Assembly: GCA_005503335.1 (NCBI GenBank)
Contig: SCMQ01000037.1
Location: forward strand, 1 to 47,424
DNA length: 47,424 bases
Direction of reading: 5' to 3'
Source: Comamonadaceae bacterium 2FH
Lineage (GTDB): Bacteria; Pseudomonadota; Gammaproteobacteria; Burkholderiales; Burkholderiaceae_C
A program made the position numbers and the translations under genes. A model generated the notes under the pieces. The model searched no databases. It had not been told where the DNA came from and saw only the letters and a list, made by a program, of their open reading frames with translations. Positions 47,319 to 47,424 of this stretch are shown in pieces (positions within the stretch are counted from its first letter, which is position 1; each line of letters begins with the position of its first letter).

Positions 47319-47424
47319 GTAGGAATGCCAGTCACCCAACACCCCCTCCACAGATCCGTACGTGCGGAACTACCGCATACGGCTCCTGCCTTGGGTCGTG
47401 ACGATCAGACGCTGGTTTGGGTAG
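47319..47424 (-). mobile_element. 3' end of a group II intron (domains V and VI), truncated by the window
   Basis: On the minus strand 47353-47385 reads as domain V: GAGCCGTATGCGG, loop TAGTT, CCGCACGTACGGATC, matching the conserved GAGCCGTAT ... ACGTACGG pairing of group II introns. A G-rich domain VI-like stem follows and the intron would end at CCTAC near 47319. The loop is not the usual GAAA. The reverse transcriptase/maturase, if present, lies to the right of the window. Confidence 0.75.

Overview
This GC-rich window (about 70% GC by eye, outside two AT-richer islands) looks like a Burkholderiales chromosome, probably Comamonadaceae. The evidence is an aerobic benzoyl-CoA (box) cluster with a BoxR/BzdR-type regulator, a fused NuoE-NuoF-like formate dehydrogenase subunit, a fused PabB-PabC, the rhodanese-grxC-secB-gpsA gene order, and several families of short palindromic intergenic repeats. 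Genus and species cannot be fixed from the sequence alone. All homology calls were made by reading motifs; no database was searched.

Layout. 1-75 holds the first 25 codons of a minus-strand gene, possibly a transposase. 0.17-6.3 kb (minus) carries a YciI-like protein, NAD-dependent formate dehydrogenase (fdsA, and a fused fdsG-fdsB) and a LysR regulator. 6.4-12.4 kb (minus) is the box operon: boxC, boxB, boxA and a MaoC-like hydratase, with the regulator boxR upstream. Benzoate-CoA ligase (12.6-14.2 kb) runs divergently from boxR. TGCA-N6-TGCA operators lie in both box promoters. Benzoate would be activated by the ligase, epoxidised by BoxA/BoxB and ring-cleaved by BoxC. The formate released by BoxC could be oxidised by the adjacent formate dehydrogenase.

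14.2-19.3 kb is an accessory island, all on the minus strand and visibly lower in GC. It holds a stand-alone H-NOX haem protein caught between two diverged copies of the benzoate-CoA ligase 3' end, a small unknown protein, two higBA-like toxin-antitoxin pairs, a GFA-family protein, a nuclease-like protein and a broken gene. Two attC-like sites, with stop codons embedded in their core sequence, suggest integron cassettes without a visible integrase. Two identical 99-bp MITE-like elements with 4-bp YTAR target duplications lie in inverted orientation. One has split a gene that can be rejoined in frame.

19.4-47.2 kb is mostly housekeeping: mrp/apbC divergent from metG; a DUF1275 membrane protein; a SulP transporter; a DUF3460 protein; scpA; nadB-queE-queD-panD; bioA-bioF-bioD-bioB and a cytochrome P450; convergent pabBC and nadA; panB-panC; gpsA, secB, grxC and rhodanese (minus); gpmA, ctpA and a MoeB/ThiF protein (plus); a secreted nuclease and a MarR regulator (minus). 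The right edge (47319-47424) carries domains V-VI of a group II intron on the minus strand whose body lies outside the window.

The least ordinary signals are the H-NOX gene between duplicated bclA tails, the cassette/MITE island, and repeat elements that have become coding sequence in fdsA and nadB.
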